From Rhodococcus sp. IEGM 1409 (lineage in GTDB: Bacteria > Actinomycetota > Actinomycetes > Mycobacteriales > Mycobacteriaceae), in the NCBI RefSeq assembly GCF_030056735.1, contig NZ_JASHKN010000013.1, positions 101,076-165,075 on the forward strand: DNA of 64,000 bases, read 5' to 3'. The stretch's first letter is position 1; the number at the start of each line of letters is the position of its first letter. The position numbers and the translations under genes were made by a program. Positions 19,084 through 28,251 of the stretch are shown here, one piece after another. The notes under the pieces were generated by a model, which was given only the letters and a program-made list of their open reading frames with translations, was not told the origin of the DNA and did not search any database.

Positions 19084-20280
19084 ATGCCATTGGGTCTCAT
19101 TGCCCTCGCTATGGGCGGGTTCGGGATCGGCCTCACCGAATTTGTCATCATGGGCCTCCTGCCCGAGGTCTCGGCCGACTTCGAGGTCACCGAGTCCGTC
19201 GCGGGCTACCTGATCTCGGGCTACGCACTGTCGGTGGCGATCGGCGCGATCCTCCTGACCGCTGCCGTCACCCGCTTCGAGCGCAAGAAGGTCCTTCTCT
19301 CGCTGATGGTGCTGTTCATCATCGGCAACCTGATGTCCGCGCTCGCGCCCTCCTACGAGGTCATGATGGGCGGACGAATCGTCGCCGCGCTGTGCCACGG
19401 TGCGTTCTTCGGTATCGGTTCGGTGGTTGCCGCCGACATGGTCGCGCCCAACAAGCGCGCCGGCGCCATCGCGATGATGTTCGCAGGCCTGACCATCGCC
19501 AATGTTCTCGGCGTTCCGTTCGGCACACTGCTGGGCCAGCAACTCGGATGGCGCTCGACGTTCTGGGCCATCACCGTCATCGGCGTCATCGCGCTGATCG
19601 GAATTGCAGCACTCGTCCCGACGACGCCCGCAAGCACGACCGGCGGCGGATTGCGCGGAGAGTTGGGGGCGTTCCGCAACAAGCAGGTATGGCTCTCGAT
19701 CGCCATCACCATCCTCGGCTACGGCGGAATGTTCGGAGCCTTCACCTACATCGCCTTCACCCTCACCGAGGTGACGGGATTCGCGACGTCCAGCGTTCCG
19801 TGGCTGCTCATCCTCTTCGGGTCGGGCCTGTTCGTCGGCAACTTCCTCGGCGCCAAGGCTGCCGACCGCTCGCTGACGAAGGCACTGGTCTGGATTCTCG
19901 CGATCCTGACTGTCGTTCTGATCGTGTTCGCCGCCACCGCCGAGAGCAAGGTCATGACCGTGATCTCGCTGTTCTTCATGGGCGCCTTCGGTTTTGCGAC
20001 GGTTCCCGGTCTGCAGATGCGGATCATGAACTACGCGTCGGCCGCACCGACAATGGCGTCGGGTGCAAACATCGCCGCCTTCAACGTCGGCAACGCGCTC
20101 GGTGCATGGCTGGGCGGAATCACTATCGCCGCGGGGCTCGGCTTCACCTCCCCGATCTGGATGGGAGCGGCAGTCACCGTCGCCGGTCTGCTGGTCCTGA
20201 TCGTCGCCGCGAAGATCGACCGCCCGACGGCGTCAGAGCAGTCGGCACCGACCACCTCGCTGCATCCGACCGCCGCCTGA
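19084..20280 (+). CDS. MFS exporter, DHA1 (AraJ/chloramphenicol-efflux-like) family
   Basis: The 398-residue protein has 12 predicted membrane segments. GFGIGLTEFVIMGLLPEVSADF in the first helix and GYALSVAIGAILLTAA after it are typical of the DHA1 group that includes AraJ and Cmx/CmlR-type drug exporters. A GTGAAAGGAAC ribosome site precedes the ATG. The neighbouring divergent MarR regulator supports an efflux role; the substrate is not known. Confidence 0.88.
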   Translation: MPLGLIALAMGGFGIGLTEFVIMGLLPEVSADFEVTESVAGYLISGYALSVAIGAILLTAAVTRFERKKVLLSLMVLFIIGNLMSALAPSYEVMMGGRIVAALCHGAFFGIGSVVAADMVAPNKRAGAIAMMFAGLTIANVLGVPFGTLLGQQLGWRSTFWAITVIGVIALIGIAALVPTTPASTTGGGLRGELGAFRNKQVWLSIAITILGYGGMFGAFTYIAFTLTEVTGFATSSVPWLLILFGSGLFVGNFLGAKAADRSLTKALVWILAILTVVLIVFAATAESKVMTVISLFFMGAFGFATVPGLQMRIMNYASAAPTMASGANIAAFNVGNALGAWLGGITIAAGLGFTSPIWMGAAVTVAGLLVLIVAAKIDRPTASEQSAPTTSLHPTAA

Positions 20281-20298
20281 ACCTGGCCGCCGCGCGGT

Positions 20299-22356
20299 TC
20301 AGGTGAGGCGGAATTCGGACGTCACCCCGGAGAACGGCGTGATCGTGCCGCTACCCCGAGCCTTCGAAGCGCCGAAGTGCTGGACTCGATACGTACCTGC
20401 CGGAGTATCGGCCGGAACATTCCACGTGATGCGAACGACGGAACCGTTGCTCCCGACCCGGCGCCAGTGCAGTGTGGTGGACCAGTCGTTGTCGTCGGCG
20501 ACCCGCGTCCAGGATCCACCGGTATTGCGCTGGATCTCGTAGAAGGTCCCGTTTCGGTGAGTGTCGTTCTTGGGGTGGCCGGAGACGAACTCGACGGCAA
20601 CCTGCCTGCCCGGTGAGGTGTCGCCGGGCTGGACAGTTGTATCGCCGAATCGTGTTCCAGGCAAGGGCTCGTCGAAGTCGACGCCAGGTCCGAAGCTGGG
20701 TTGGAACCCGGACAGGTCGGCGGGCGCGGGGCCGCGAGGAGGTTCGGTGCCGTCGCGCATCGCGGATGCAAGGGCGGCATACCCCTGCTGATAGGCGGGC
20801 AGCGTGTAACGGCCGAACATCGTCGAACCGCCCTCGTACTGCTGAGAATCGTATTCCTGGGGCGTGGTGCAGTAGCTCGAGTACGAGTTCGCGTATCCCT
20901 GGAAGATGACGTTCTCGAGGGGGACCTCAAGCTCCTCGGCGACGGTTCGACGCACTCGTAATCCGGAGACGATAGTGAATTCCGCAGGGCCACCGACGAT
21001 GTAGAACTGGCCGATCCGCAGGATCTGGATCTTGAGTACGTTCGGCACCCATCCGCCCGGTGGCAGCAGGCCCACCGGAACGACTACGAGCTTGGGGGCC
21101 TGTGCGTCCTGAAGCCATTGAGGCACAGGAGCATCCATGCCTCCCAAGGCGTCGATCATGGGGTTTCGGGTGCCCTCGGGGAAGATCGGAATTGCCGGTC
21201 CGTCCTCGACGCTTCCGGCGCTCATCGCCGCACCGATCGCGGCCGGAGCGGTGCGGTGCTCGCGCCCATCCGGGGTGAATCTTCCGCTCACCACCTGATC
21301 GGCCATGTCCAGGTACATGATCCGACTGTCCACGCCACCGGCCACGGTTTCGGAGGCCGAGTCGAAGGCAGTTCGAGCCGCCGCTACCTGGCGGAGCCCG
21401 ATGATGCGTGCATTCTCGAATTCGTCTTCGGTCGGTCCGCGGCCGGGCTCGAGGAAGAGGTTGGGTGACATGTCGCCGCTGTTGGTCTGCGGAAAAGCAG
21501 CAATGAAGCTGGTGTCGCCGTCGAGGTAGCGCACACCCTGGTCGTCGTGCTCCCAGAAGTACGCCGCGGCGCCCTTGTTGTCCCCGGAGATGAGATGGTT
21601 CTCGTTCGTGAGCGAGGCGCAGTGGGTGGCGAACCAGTTGATCGCGCCGATGTCCCTGCTGCCCCGGCTGATCCGCATGACACGCATGTGGTGATCGTTG
21701 CCGCCGGGGTAGTAGGCCTTGTCCTCTTCGGGATTGAGGTCGAACGCTACCCGCGAGCGGTTGACGCTGGCATCGGTGAGATCGGACCGGCCGAAGCGAA
21801 CCGTACCCGGCGCCAGGTTCTCGTGGGCAGCGCTGATCGCCTCGACCATGCCGTTGACTTCGGCTTCGAACACCTGCAGTTCGAATCCGAGAACGGCGAG
21901 GTTGTACGCGTAGTTGTGCGAGGCCCCACCGCACGCCGCGTGTGAATGGATGGCCGTCAACATGACGTTGCGTTCGGTGTAGATGTCGCCGAATCTCCCG
22001 GCCAGTCGGCGCAGGACCTCGTCGTGAACGGACTGGAAGATCATGCAGTTGTCGACGCAAACGTAGACGACCCGCGACCCGCCGGACTCGAAGATGAAGG
22101 CGCGTGCGCGCATTCGCTGGTGCAGACCTTCGGCGCGTTGGTCGAAGCTCGAGTAGCCCATCATGCCGACTTCGGCGACCGGCCCGGTCACATCGGAAAT
22201 TCCGACACCCACCTGCAGTGGGGACGGCGACTTGTCGGTGCGTGCGGGCGAAACGGTGCGTACCGGCGAAGCTGCGACGGCCTGGCTCGTCGACAGAGCG
22301 GCGAGCGCAGGTGCGGCGGCAGCGCCTGCCAGTACGGTGCGTCGGGTGATCTGCAC
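20299..22356 (-). CDS. Secreted neutral/alkaline ceramidase
   Basis: The 685-residue protein begins with a Tat-like signal (ITRRTVLAGAAAAPALAAL, cut expected near AVAAS). It shows the neutral ceramidase landmarks: NVMLTAIHSHAACGG with the zinc-binding H137 and H139, WFATHCASLTNENHLISGDN (H245) and the nucleophile in TNSGDMSPNLF (S297). The C-terminal 150 residues form an immunoglobulin-like domain (EFVSGHPKNDTHRNGTF). It hydrolyses ceramide N-acyl bonds outside the cell. It is apparently monocistronic. Confidence 0.9.
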   Translation of the reverse strand: MQITRRTVLAGAAAAPALAALSTSQAVAASPVRTVSPARTDKSPSPLQVGVGISDVTGPVAEVGMMGYSSFDQRAEGLHQRMRARAFIFESGGSRVVYVCVDNCMIFQSVHDEVLRRLAGRFGDIYTERNVMLTAIHSHAACGGASHNYAYNLAVLGFELQVFEAEVNGMVEAISAAHENLAPGTVRFGRSDLTDASVNRSRVAFDLNPEEDKAYYPGGNDHHMRVMRISRGSRDIGAINWFATHCASLTNENHLISGDNKGAAAYFWEHDDQGVRYLDGDTSFIAAFPQTNSGDMSPNLFLEPGRGPTEDEFENARIIGLRQVAAARTAFDSASETVAGGVDSRIMYLDMADQVVSGRFTPDGREHRTAPAAIGAAMSAGSVEDGPAIPIFPEGTRNPMIDALGGMDAPVPQWLQDAQAPKLVVVPVGLLPPGGWVPNVLKIQILRIGQFYIVGGPAEFTIVSGLRVRRTVAEELEVPLENVIFQGYANSYSSYCTTPQEYDSQQYEGGSTMFGRYTLPAYQQGYAALASAMRDGTEPPRGPAPADLSGFQPSFGPGVDFDEPLPGTRFGDTTVQPGDTSPGRQVAVEFVSGHPKNDTHRNGTFYEIQRNTGGSWTRVADDNDWSTTLHWRRVGSNGSVVRITWNVPADTPAGTYRVQHFGASKARGSGTITPFSGVTSEFRLT

Positions 22357-22451
22357 GAGTGTCCTTTCGGGCGGTCTGACGCGAATTGGTCAACCGTCCA
22401 GGAGTGTAGCCCGAGTCACACGTGACCGAAAGGGGTGCCGTCGGCCGACAC

Positions 22452-23180
22452 TCAGATCGTTGTGGCCTCCCCGAACGTCATCGCCAGGTTTTTGATGGTC
22501 GTGGTCATCAGGGCGCGGCGGGGGAGTCCGAGTTTCCGAAGCTCTGCTGCCATCGGGTGACTGCCCAGTTGAACCTCGGCTCCACCAGGGCGCGATTTGA
22601 CGCCGGTCGGTGCCATGTCCCACGACGTGCACCTGGTGACGCCGTCGAGATGTGAGTACGCGGCCAACGACATATTGGCTCCGCCGCCCGGCACGCTGAC
22701 GCCGGACTTCACACTTAACTGCGTGATGAGTTTGCCGTCGCGCGAGACGGATCCGCGCTTGACCGAGCCGACGTGCTCGGTGTCGAACTCGGCGAGCACC
22801 TTCGGGAATCCCCAGATCTCCCGGCCGGCGGCCTTGGTGAACTCGCCGTCCACCGGCAACTCGTGAATGAGCGCCCCCGCAGTTCCCGAAGCGAGCGAAC
22901 GTAGATCTCCTAGCACCGAGGTTTCAGGAGGTGCAGTGTGGCTTCGCACCATGTATGTCACGCCGAATTCGTTGTACGGACCCAGATCCCCGTCGATGTA
23001 GTCGACAAAAACCAGCCCGCACAGAGCCCGGCCGGGACGGTACTGGAGCACGGTCAGGCCGGTGTAATCGATGATCGACTGCGCGGTTGCGCTGGGTACG
23101 GAATACAACGCCATGAAGGCGGACGCGGTGCGAACTTCGACGGGCATCGCGACCTTTTTGCCCAGAATCGTGTAGCTCAT
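22452..23180 (-). CDS. Acetoacetate decarboxylase-like protein
   Basis: The 242-residue protein fits the acetoacetate decarboxylase fold: VDYIDGDLGPYNEFGVTYMV early, GREIWGFPKVLAEFD in the middle with the Lys of the expected Schiff-base region, and a GGANMSLAAYSHLDG strand. Many such relatives act as aldolase-dehydratases rather than decarboxylases. The start at 23180 overlaps the SDR stop (ATGA), so the two form an operon. From memory, an ADC-like gene (Rv3519) also neighbours cyp142 in M. tuberculosis, which suggests a role in steroid side-chain metabolism. Confidence 0.8.
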   Translation of the reverse strand: MSYTILGKKVAMPVEVRTASAFMALYSVPSATAQSIIDYTGLTVLQYRPGRALCGLVFVDYIDGDLGPYNEFGVTYMVRSHTAPPETSVLGDLRSLASGTAGALIHELPVDGEFTKAAGREIWGFPKVLAEFDTEHVGSVKRGSVSRDGKLITQLSVKSGVSVPGGGANMSLAAYSHLDGVTRCTSWDMAPTGVKSRPGGAEVQLGSHPMAAELRKLGLPRRALMTTTIKNLAMTFGEATTI

Positions 23181-24037
23181 GGCGCGACCACCCCGCGGAG
23201 TCCGTCGGAGCCGTAGACGGGTTCGAGCATCGAGCGGAAATCCGGTCCGCGGCGCAGCATTTGGCCTCCGTCGACGTTGATGATCTGCCCGGTGATCCAG
23301 GTGGATTGCGGTCCAAGGAGAAAGGAGGCGAGTCCGGCCACGTCCTCGACCTCGCCGACGCGTTCGAGCGGAGTGTTGGCCAGGTAGTCGTCCAGGATGG
23401 GACCACCGTCGGTGATGAGCGCGACGAGATCCGTTCGGGTCAGCCCCGGCCTGATTGCGTTGACACGAATGTTGCTGGCGCCCAGTTCGTCTGCTGCCAA
23501 CTGCACCAGGTGGTCCACGCCGGATTTCGAGACGCCGTAAGCGCCGAACCAGCGATGTGTGTTGCTGCTGGCGATCGACGAGATCGCGACGATGGATCCG
23601 CCGCCTCCTGCCACCAGTGCCCGTGCGCCGTGCTTGATCGTCAGCATGGTCCCCGTGACGTTGAGGTCGACGGTGCGGCGCCACGCGTCGACGTCGAGTT
23701 GCGTGACCGGTGCGATGGTTTCGTTCCCACCGGCGCAGGCCACGACTCCGTCGAGCTTTCCGGTGGCGGACACCGCCGCGGCGACAGCGGCGACGACGTC
23801 TGATTCGATCGTGACGTCGGCAGGGGAGACGCTGACCGTTCCTGCCGGATTCGACTGCCGGATCGATTCGGCGGCAGCATCCAGTTTCTCCTCGTTGCGT
23901 CCGCAGATCGTGACGTGAGCGCCGGACGCAACAAGCGAACGAGCGATGCCCAGGCCGATGCCACTACCGCCGCCGGTCACCAGTATCGATGTGCCGGCGA
24001 AAGTGGGTATGCCCGCTGAGGCGGTGTCGTCGTCCAT
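23177..24037 (-). CDS. Short-chain dehydrogenase/reductase
   Basis: A 286-residue SDR with VTGGGSGIGLGIA near residue 20, the CAGGN motif, a catalytic Ser in AISSIASS and YGVSK. The C-terminus ends in a TGQIINVDGG strand followed by a 25-residue tail. It heads a two-gene operon with the ADC-like gene and shares its upstream region, with a KstR-like box, with CYP142. A steroid or steroid-acyl-CoA substrate is likely but not shown. Confidence 0.85.
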   Translation of the reverse strand: MDDDTASAGIPTFAGTSILVTGGGSGIGLGIARSLVASGAHVTICGRNEEKLDAAAESIRQSNPAGTVSVSPADVTIESDVVAAVAAAVSATGKLDGVVACAGGNETIAPVTQLDVDAWRRTVDLNVTGTMLTIKHGARALVAGGGGSIVAISSIASSNTHRWFGAYGVSKSGVDHLVQLAADELGASNIRVNAIRPGLTRTDLVALITDGGPILDDYLANTPLERVGEVEDVAGLASFLLGPQSTWITGQIINVDGGQMLRRGPDFRSMLEPVYGSDGLRGVVAP

Positions 24038-24127
24038 GCGTGTCTCCTGGTCGTTGCTCCGGCGGGCTCGCGTGCTGATTCTGGAGGTTTTCCGGTTCGG
24101 CTTCGGTGAAAACGCCCCACGCTATAT

Positions 24128-24141
24128 AGGAACAGGTTCTA
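24128..24141. promoter_or_regulatory. KstR-like operator in the SDR/cyp142 divergent promoter
   Basis: AGGAACAGGTTCTA carries the AAC-N2-GTT core and a GAAC/GTTC palindrome, with the first fixed T of the consensus replaced by A. It lies next to a TATATAGG stretch that could be the cyp142 -10 region, 36 bases before the gene. Confidence 0.65.
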
Positions 24142-24176
24142 CTTATTGAGGCAAGGGTTGTGCGAGAGGCGGAGTG

Positions 24177-25382
24177 ATGGCTACCAGACCGACCTTCGAT
24201 TTGATCGACGGGCGCTTCTACAGCGGAGACCTCGGCAATGTGCGCGACGCGTACGCCTGGATGCGCGATAACGAGCCCGTGTACCGGGACGACGCCAACG
24301 GCATCACCGCGGCCGCGAGCTACGACGCCGTCGTTGCAGCCGAGCGGGATCCAGAACTGTTCTCCAACTCCGGTGGCATCCGCCCCGAGACGGGTCCGTT
24401 GCCGCAGATGATCGACATGGACGACCCGCAGCACCTCACGCGTCGACGCTTGGTCAACGCGGGTTTCACACGTAAGAAGGTCGAAGCCAAGGCCGACCGT
24501 ATCCAGGAGATCTGCGATCAACTGATCGACGCCGTCTGTGAGAAAGGAGAAGCCGACTTCGTCGCAGACCTGGCAGCACCGCTACCCATGGCCGTCATCG
24601 GCGACATGTTGGGTGTCCGTCCGGAGGAACGCGCGATGTTTCTGCGGTGGTCGGACGATCTGGTGAAGGCATTGGGAAGCAACGCTTCCCAGGAGCAACT
24701 GCAAGCCATGATGGCTGCGTATGTCGACTTCACCGCGTACATGATGCGAACCATCGCCGAGCGGAGGAGCGACCCAGCCGACGATTTGGTGAGCACGTTG
24801 ATTCACAGTGAGGTCGACGGCGAGGCCCTCTCCGATCAGGAAATCGTCAACGAATCCCTGCTGATCCTGATCGGCGGTGACGAGACCACACGGCACGTGC
24901 TCAGCGGCGGTATGGAACAGCTGCTGCGCCACCCGGACCAGCATCGAGCGCTGGTCGACGATTCCGATGCCATTCCGTTGGCGATGGAGGAGATGCTGCG
25001 GTGGTCGTCGCCGATCAAGAACATGGCTCGAACCCTGACCCGTGATACCGATTTTTTCGGTGCGCAGCTGAAGGCGGGCGAGAAGATGCTGCTGCTCTTC
25101 GAATCGGCAAATTTCGACGAGTCCGTGTTCCTGGACGCCGAACGGTTCGATATCGGCCGCACGCCGAACCCTCACGTGGCCTTCGGCTTCGGAACTCATT
25201 TCTGTCTGGGTAATCAGCTGGCCAGGTTGGAGGGAAGGATCATGTTCGAGCAACTGTTCGCCAGGCTGCCGGACATGGAACTTGCCGCCGACGCGCCGTT
25301 GCAGCGGCGCGCCGCCAACTTCGTGTCCGGGCTCGAGTCGATGCCGGTGCGGTTTACCTCTTCCGCACCGTCAGCCGGGTAG
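24177..25382 (+). CDS. cyp142: Cytochrome P450 CYP142, steroid C26(27)-monooxygenase
   Basis: The 401-residue P450 has the I-helix GGDETTRH (233-240), the ExxR motif EEMLRW (271-276) and the haem-binding FGFGTHFCLGNQLAR with C343. Long matches to mycobacterial CYP142, for example FSNSGGIRP, LVNAGFTRK and DLAAPLPMAVIGDMLGVRPE, support the family call. CYP142 oxidises the terminal side-chain carbon of cholest-4-en-3-one to the acid. ATG 24177 is used; an adjacent GTG at 24174 is equivalent. A KstR-like box is upstream. The last 12 bases overlap the convergent cupin gene. Confidence 0.94.
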   Translation: MATRPTFDLIDGRFYSGDLGNVRDAYAWMRDNEPVYRDDANGITAAASYDAVVAAERDPELFSNSGGIRPETGPLPQMIDMDDPQHLTRRRLVNAGFTRKKVEAKADRIQEICDQLIDAVCEKGEADFVADLAAPLPMAVIGDMLGVRPEERAMFLRWSDDLVKALGSNASQEQLQAMMAAYVDFTAYMMRTIAERRSDPADDLVSTLIHSEVDGEALSDQEIVNESLLILIGGDETTRHVLSGGMEQLLRHPDQHRALVDDSDAIPLAMEEMLRWSSPIKNMARTLTRDTDFFGAQLKAGEKMLLLFESANFDESVFLDAERFDIGRTPNPHVAFGFGTHFCLGNQLARLEGRIMFEQLFARLPDMELAADAPLQRRAANFVSGLESMPVRFTSSAPSAG

Positions 25383-25805
25383 TTGGCAGTTGGGCGGCGC
25401 AGCATCTTCGGAGAGGGGGCTACCCGCCGGATTGACATAGATGACTTCGAGTACCAATGGAGTTGTCTGCGAGTTGTTTCCGATGTGGACATGGTCCGAA
25501 CCGCTGGGTTCGATCAATGTATTTCCCGCGCTGTAGATCCCGTCGACGGAGCAATCGGATCGGTAATGACTCAATGTGCCCTGCGCGATCAGTGCGTAGA
25601 GCGTCCCGTCGTGGAAGTGCCAACCGGTGGAACCGCCGGGGTCGATGGTGATCTGGCGCAGGATGTAGTCCTTGCCGTCAAAAGTCACCTGCCCGAGGAT
25701 TTCACCGTGTACTCCAGTGCTCGGTGTTGCCGACGCATTGATCGGCGTCAGCGACAGCCCGATCGCTGCGGACACTGCAAGCAGAACCTGATGTCGTTTA
25801 CGCAT
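25371..25805 (-). CDS. Secreted cupin-domain protein
   Basis: The 144-residue protein has an N-terminal signal peptide (MRKRHQVLLAVSAAIGLSL, cut near ASATP) followed by a single small cupin barrel. The cupin metal motif is visible as GGSTGWHFHDGTLYALIAQG and the second half as PSGSDHVHIGNN. Two Cys residues (SDC and PPNC) could form a disulfide outside the cell. Similar Cupin_2 proteins are common in actinobacteria without known function. Confidence 0.75.
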   Translation of the reverse strand: MRKRHQVLLAVSAAIGLSLTPINASATPSTGVHGEILGQVTFDGKDYILRQITIDPGGSTGWHFHDGTLYALIAQGTLSHYRSDCSVDGIYSAGNTLIEPSGSDHVHIGNNSQTTPLVLEVIYVNPAGSPLSEDAAPPNCQLPG

Positions 25806-25900
25806 GAGCGGCCCTCCCAGACGGATGTGCTCCTGAGTGTCCTCCGACTGTGTTCGATTTATCCCGGTTTTCGTGGATCTAACAGGGTGAAGGTAGAGGT

Positions 25901-26284
25901 ATGTCCCTAGGTGGTGGTTACGCTCGAGCCATGCAGCAAGTGGCGACGAGGCGCAGGAGCCAGCCGCCGCCTGCGCGCTTCATGTTCGAAGAGTTGATCG
26001 ATCCCCACCGCCAGCTTGCCCGGCATTGGCTGGAACTACTCGAGAGCGAGATCGCACCGGAGATCGTCAGGGCTGTGGAACCGGAGCTGGTGATCTGGTC
26101 GTCGATCTGGCCGGACCGCCCCGACGCCGTCATCCGATTCGACATCGAGGCGGTCGGAAACAGCACGATGCTGCGTTGGACGTTATTCCTCGACAATCCG
26201 ATGCCGTCCGAGTCGGATGTTGTCAGGATGCGAAGGCGGCTCAACACGTTGATCAATGCGAATCTGAGGTCGATCTTCGGCTGA
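25901..26284 (+). CDS. Small uncharacterised protein, possibly SRPBCC-like
   Basis: A 127-residue soluble protein without signal peptide. The central stretch PELVIWSSIWPDRPDAVIRFDIEAVGNSTMLRWTL alternates beta-strand-like segments, and the end (MRRRLNTLINANLRSIFG) looks like the last long helix of an SRPBCC/START fold, but the match is weak. A purine-rich GGTAGAGG lies just before ATG 25901; ATG 25931 is an alternative start. The next gene is convergent, so it stands alone. Confidence 0.55.
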   Translation: MSLGGGYARAMQQVATRRRSQPPPARFMFEELIDPHRQLARHWLELLESEIAPEIVRAVEPELVIWSSIWPDRPDAVIRFDIEAVGNSTMLRWTLFLDNPMPSESDVVRMRRRLNTLINANLRSIFG

Positions 26285-26292
26285 CGCGGCGC

Positions 26293-27375
26293 TCAGATCA
26301 GCGCCGGATTCTCGGCGTACACCTCTTCGAGGATCGACATGTCGAACAGTTGGTCCGCTGTAATCTCCAGCCCCGCCTTGGACAGTGCCGCGATGTTCTG
26401 TTCGATCAGTTGGGGTGTCATCGTAAACAACCCGTTGGCTTTGGTATCTGCCGACACCACCAGATCGTTCTGCGCTGTGGCTTCCTTGATCTGCTCTTCG
26501 AGTTCCAGGTTCTGGTCCTTGCCGTAGACCTCGACGGCAAGGCGTGCCGACTCTGCTGGATCGGCGACCGCGTCTTTCCATCCCTGGATTTCGGCCTTCA
26601 AGAACGCCTTGAGCTTGTCCCTCTCGTTGTCGATGGTGGACTGGAGAACCGTGAACGATTCGGCGACCAACGGCAGGTTGTAGTCCGCGAAGAGGAAGTG
26701 GGCGTTGGGGAAACCTTTGGCGGCCAGTGTGATCGGCTCGTTGGTCACGTAGGAAACCCAACCGTCCACCTCACCGTTTGCCAAGGGGCTCGGATCGAAC
26801 TGCGCGGGTACGATCGTCATCTGGCTTTCGGTCAGGCCGTTTGCTGCCAGGAGAGCTCCGAAGACGAGCTGATTGGAATCCTGGACGCCGATCTTCTTGC
26901 CGATCATGTCCTGCGGTGAGTTGATCGGTGCCGCAGCGGAACTGACAATCGCAAAAGGGTTCTTCTGGAATGTCGCCCCGACGATCTTTGCCTCCAGTCC
27001 GTCGAGCACAGCGGGGGCAGTGAGCTGCGGTGCGGACATTCCGATCCACACCTTGCCGGTGTCCAAGCCGGCTTCGACGCCGGTGCCGGCTGCGCCACCT
27101 GCCACCAGGTCGACATTCCCGAAACCCGCATCCTTGTAGTAGCCCTTGTCGAGAGCGAAGTACTCGCCCGCGAACTCGATGTTCTTGATCCAGGACAACT
27201 GCACTGCAACCGTTCCGAATTCGGAACCGTCGTCCGTGGTTCCGCCACTCGAACTGCTGGAGTCACTGCTACACGCGAGCAATGACGCGCTACCGGCGAC
27301 TGCGATGCCGGTCAGCGCGGAGTATCGGAAGAAGGCCCTGCGGTCCAGCTGGCGGACGGGCTTGATTGGCGTCAT
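26293..27375 (-). CDS. ABC importer substrate-binding lipoprotein (SsuA/THI5-like)
   Basis: The 360-residue lipoprotein has a twin-Arg segment (DRRAFFRYSALTG) and a lipobox LLAC with Cys at residue 35, then a Ser/Gly linker. The mature part starts VAVQLSWIKNIEFAGEYFALDKGYY, the NMT1/THI5-like signature found in binding proteins for sulfonates, nitrate, pyrimidine precursors and riboflavin. The ATG at 27375 is preferred because it gives a standard signal; the frame extends to 27426. It is the last gene of the four-gene transporter operon. Ligand unknown. Confidence 0.85.
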   Translation of the reverse strand: MTPIKPVRQLDRRAFFRYSALTGIAVAGSASLLACSSDSSSSSGGTTDDGSEFGTVAVQLSWIKNIEFAGEYFALDKGYYKDAGFGNVDLVAGGAAGTGVEAGLDTGKVWIGMSAPQLTAPAVLDGLEAKIVGATFQKNPFAIVSSAAAPINSPQDMIGKKIGVQDSNQLVFGALLAANGLTESQMTIVPAQFDPSPLANGEVDGWVSYVTNEPITLAAKGFPNAHFLFADYNLPLVAESFTVLQSTIDNERDKLKAFLKAEIQGWKDAVADPAESARLAVEVYGKDQNLELEEQIKEATAQNDLVVSADTKANGLFTMTPQLIEQNIAALSKAGLEITADQLFDMSILEEVYAENPALI

Positions 27376-27453
27376 GAATCGGAACACTAGGGCCAGTCGG
27401 TTTCGTTCAGTTTGCTTGGGAGACAATGTTTGTTGAGGTCGTGTTAACAGATG

Positions 27454-28251
27454 TCACGCCTTGCCGGCAGAAGGCCCGAAACGGGACAGAGCGATGTTTT
27501 CGAAGATTCCGACCACGGCGTAGAGGATGATCGACACCACGGTGATCACCACGATCGATGCCCACAGTTCGTTGTACTGATAGCGCGGAATGGCTTTGAT
27601 CATGCTCGAACCCAAACCTTGGCCGCTACCGAGCCATTCGCCGATCAGTGCTCCGATCAAGGCGCCGGGCACGGATACTCGAGCGGCGGCGAACACTGCC
27701 GGAAGCGCGGACGGTACGGACACCATTCGCAGTGCCGTCCAACGACTCCCGCCGTACGCGGCGATGAGATCTTGCGCCTGGGCCGGAGCGGCGCGCAGAC
27801 CGACCATGATTATGACCAGGGCCGGGAAGAACACCACTATCGCAACCATGACCGTCACACCCACGATTCCGCGCCCGAATATCAGGACGATGATCGGGGT
27901 CATCGCAACGAGAGGAACAGATCGTAGAAGCATTGCAACGGGCATGAAAGTCTGTTCGACAGTGCGCGAAACGACAAAAATGGATGCGACCACGAGCGCG
28001 GCGGTCATTCCGACGGCAAAACCGACACCGGCATCGCGCAGTGTGATGAACAGGTTGTCGACGATGCCCGAACGCGCATCGGCAGATTTCGGTCCGGAGA
28101 ATAGATACTCCCAGACGTCGGCAGGCGTCTTTCCCACACGCGGACCTACCTGGGGGAAGGCGTTGAGAAAGACCACCCAGATGACAAGCAACAGTGCCGA
28201 GGCGATGGCAATCGGGGCGAGGAATCCCAATGTTCCTCGTACCGCGGTCAT
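27454..28251 (-). CDS. ABC importer permease (second)
   Basis: A 265-residue membrane protein with about six helices and the permease EAA-like loop AAYGGSRWTALRMVSVPSAL that contacts the ATPase. GALIGEWLGSGQGLGSSM is typical of the SsuC/TauC family. It overlaps the upstream permease gene by ATGA. The operon encodes two different permeases, so the channel is probably a heterodimer. Confidence 0.88.
   Translation of the reverse strand: MTAVRGTLGFLAPIAIASALLLVIWVVFLNAFPQVGPRVGKTPADVWEYLFSGPKSADARSGIVDNLFITLRDAGVGFAVGMTAALVVASIFVVSRTVEQTFMPVAMLLRSVPLVAMTPIIVLIFGRGIVGVTVMVAIVVFFPALVIIMVGLRAAPAQAQDLIAAYGGSRWTALRMVSVPSALPAVFAAARVSVPGALIGALIGEWLGSGQGLGSSMIKAIPRYQYNELWASIVVITVVSIILYAVVGIFENIALSRFGPSAGKA

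Noticed and set aside
20927..22393. 488-codon frame in a second minus-strand frame of the ceramidase
   Set aside because: Arg/His-rich shadow; the ceramidase frame holds the catalytic motifs and signal peptide.
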